A stretch of 6,282 nt of DNA from Actinomycetota bacterium (GTDB taxonomy: Bacteria > Actinomycetota > Thermoleophilia > Gaiellales > Gaiellaceae), in the NCBI GenBank assembly GCA_005885085.1, contig VAXY01000110.1, positions 1 to 6,282 on the forward strand, written 5' to 3'. Made by a program: the position numbers and the translations under genes. Positions 5,461-6,282 of this stretch are shown piece by piece (within the stretch, counting starts at the first letter, position 1; each line of letters begins with the position of its first letter). A model generated the notes under the pieces. That model did not search any database, was not told where the DNA came from, and worked only from the letters and a program-made list of their open reading frames with translations.

Positions 5461-6282
5461 GAGCAGTACAGTAGAGCGCCTGCTCGTCCGGACCTGGAAT
5501 CTGTTCCACGGGAACACGCAGCCGCCGGGCCGGAAAGCGTTCCTCAAGGAGATGGTGCGCCTCGCGAGTGCGGATGCGCCCGCCGTGCTGTGCCTCCAGG
5601 AGCTGCCGGTCTGGGCGCTCGACCACCTCGACCGGTGGAGCGGCATGGACGCAGTCGGCGACGTTGCCCGGCGGCCGTCGCTCGGCCCGCTCCCCTCGAC
5701 GCCCGAGGTCGGTCGCGTCCTGACCGAGCTGAACCACGGGCTACTGCGCTCCGCGTTCACGGGACAGGCCAATGCGGTCCTCGTCTGTCGTGCCTACGCG
5801 GTCGTCGAGCACCGCCGGCTCGTGCTCAACCCGTTTCGATTCCGGCGCGCACAGGCGCGCCGGCTCGGCCTGGGCCGATCCGGACAGCGCGCGTGGGGCC
5901 GAGAGCGCCGCGTCTGCGAGGCGGTCCGGATCCGGCGAGACGAGCAGACGCTCGTCGTAGGCAACCTGCACGCGACCAGCTCGCCGGACACGCGGCTGCC
6001 CGACATCGAGCTCCTGCGTGCCGCGGTCTTCGTCGACGGCCTCGCGTTCCCGGGGGAACCGATTCTCCTCTGCGGCGACTTCAATGTCAGCCTCCGCGCT
6101 TCCCATACGCTCGCCGAGCTGATGACCAGGGAGTGGGGCTTCACGGGAGCGATGCCGGGCGGGATCGACCACATCCTCGTCCGCGGTCTGCGCGCGGGCG
6201 CGCCGCGTGCGTGGCCGCCGCGGCGACGGGCGCACGGCGAACGAGTGCTCTCCGACCACGCGCCGGTGGAGGTCGAGGTCGA
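5459..6282 (+). CDS. Endonuclease/exonuclease/phosphatase (EEP) family protein, 3' end cut
   Basis: Seen: my translation from ATG 5459 runs open through 274 complete codons to the window edge; only the last residues and stop are missing. Family motifs in order: RTWNLFHGN (N14), LCLQELP (E48), GNLHAT (N169, H171), LLCGDFN (D207, N209), GIDHIL (D237) and LSDHAPVEVEV (D266, H267). These match the metal-binding and catalytic set of the DNase I/APE1/sphingomyelinase superfamily, so the enzyme looks intact. Known: EEP enzymes cut phosphodiester or phosphate ester bonds in nucleic acids, phospholipids or inositol phosphates. Residues 127-151 hold ten arginines, hinting at a polyanionic substrate. 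No signal peptide, so it is probably intracellular. The start is forced: the frame has a stop at 5417-5419 and no other ATG, GTG or TTG before the core motif. That ATG overlaps the divergent glycosyltransferase ATG in CATG. No clear Shine-Dalgarno sequence or -10 box is seen upstream, and any promoter must lie in the glycosyltransferase gene. Confidence 0.92.
   Translation, partial: MSSTVERLLVRTWNLFHGNTQPPGRKAFLKEMVRLASADAPAVLCLQELPVWALDHLDRWSGMDAVGDVARRPSLGPLPSTPEVGRVLTELNHGLLRSAFTGQANAVLVCRAYAVVEHRRLVLNPFRFRRAQARRLGLGRSGQRAWGRERRVCEAVRIRRDEQTLVVGNLHATSSPDTRLPDIELLRAAVFVDGLAFPGEPILLCGDFNVSLRASHTLAELMTREWGFTGAMPGGIDHILVRGLRAGAPRAWPPRRRAHGERVLSDHAPVEVEV
5468..5473 (-). promoter_or_regulatory. 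Possible -10 box (TACTGT) for the glycosyltransferase operon
   Basis: The minus strand reads TACTGT, then seven bases, then the ATG at 5460. TACTGT fits the actinobacterial TANNNT -10 pattern, and the spacing would put transcription start at or next to the start codon, giving a leaderless mRNA. This agrees with the lack of a Shine-Dalgarno sequence before that ATG. No convincing -35 is seen. The box lies within the first codons of the divergent EEP gene. A TANNNT match is short and can occur by chance. Confidence 0.3.
5842..5863. repeat. Perfect 9-bp inverted repeat within the EEP gene
   Basis: CCGGCGCGC (5842-5850), four bases ACAG, then GCGCGCCGG (5855-5863). All nine pairs match, so the mRNA could form a very stable hairpin. 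It lies within the arginine-rich codons of the EEP gene. In GC-rich DNA with CGC/CGG arginine codons such repeats arise easily, so a function is doubtful. Confidence 0.55.

Noticed and set aside
5461..5772. N-terminal extension of the glycosyltransferase frame by 104 residues.
   Set aside because: The extension is antisense to well-supported EEP coding sequence, has no GT-B features, and MRVVLADPP is a typical GT4 start.
5741..6259. A 172-aa minus-strand frame opposite the EEP gene, and the similar 142-aa one at 5309-5737.
   Set aside because: Low-complexity Arg/Glu/Pro-rich shadows; the plus strand carries every EEP motif in order.
1..6282. CRISPR array, tRNA/rRNA gene, insertion sequence, toxin-antitoxin pair or phage defence system.
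   Set aside because: No regularly spaced repeats, cloverleaf, transposase or recombinase motif, or known defence domain was found. The EEP protein alone is not evidence of defence.

Overview
The window is GC-rich, gene-dense bacterial DNA with strong G/C preference at third codon positions, a partial error-prone-type DNA polymerase (DnaE2/ImuC), start codons overlapping preceding stops, and little recognisable Shine-Dalgarno sequence. This fits a high-GC actinobacterium. A Thermoleophilia-like lineage is my guess from the general look of the proteins and cannot be proven from the window. Five protein-coding genes fill essentially all of it. I see no RNA gene, CRISPR array, insertion sequence or phage gene.

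Layout. Bases 1-2277 (+) hold the C-terminal two thirds or so of dnaE2, whose N-terminal PHP region lies upstream. It converges, with only 5 bp between stop codons, on a three-gene minus-strand operon read right to left: a GT4-type glycosyltransferase (4414-5460), a 104-aa acidic helical protein of unknown function (4103-4417), and a GH15 trehalase/glucoamylase-like hydrolase (2283-4103). The operon is maximally compact: ATGA and TGATG stop/start overlaps join its genes. Divergent from it, on the plus strand from 5459 to the window end, is an endonuclease/exonuclease/phosphatase (EEP) family gene that lacks only its extreme 3' end. Its ATG shares two bases with the glycosyltransferase ATG, inside a palindromic CATG.

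Working together. The GT4, small protein and GH15 genes are probably co-transcribed and translationally coupled, suggesting a shared task in making and turning over a glucoside such as trehalose or an alpha-glucan. The substrate is not determined. DnaE2 belongs to damage-induced translesion synthesis, and its place beside the sugar operon may be mere adjacency. Regulation must be embedded in coding sequence: a hairpin in the last codons of dnaE2 is the only visible terminator candidate between the convergent genes, and a TANNNT -10-like box for a possibly leaderless glycosyltransferase mRNA lies inside the EEP gene. No complete known defence or mobile system is present. The most unusual points are the overlapping divergent start codons, the uncharacterised 104-aa protein fixed between two sugar enzymes, the embedded terminator, and a likely beta-clamp-binding peptide in DnaE2.
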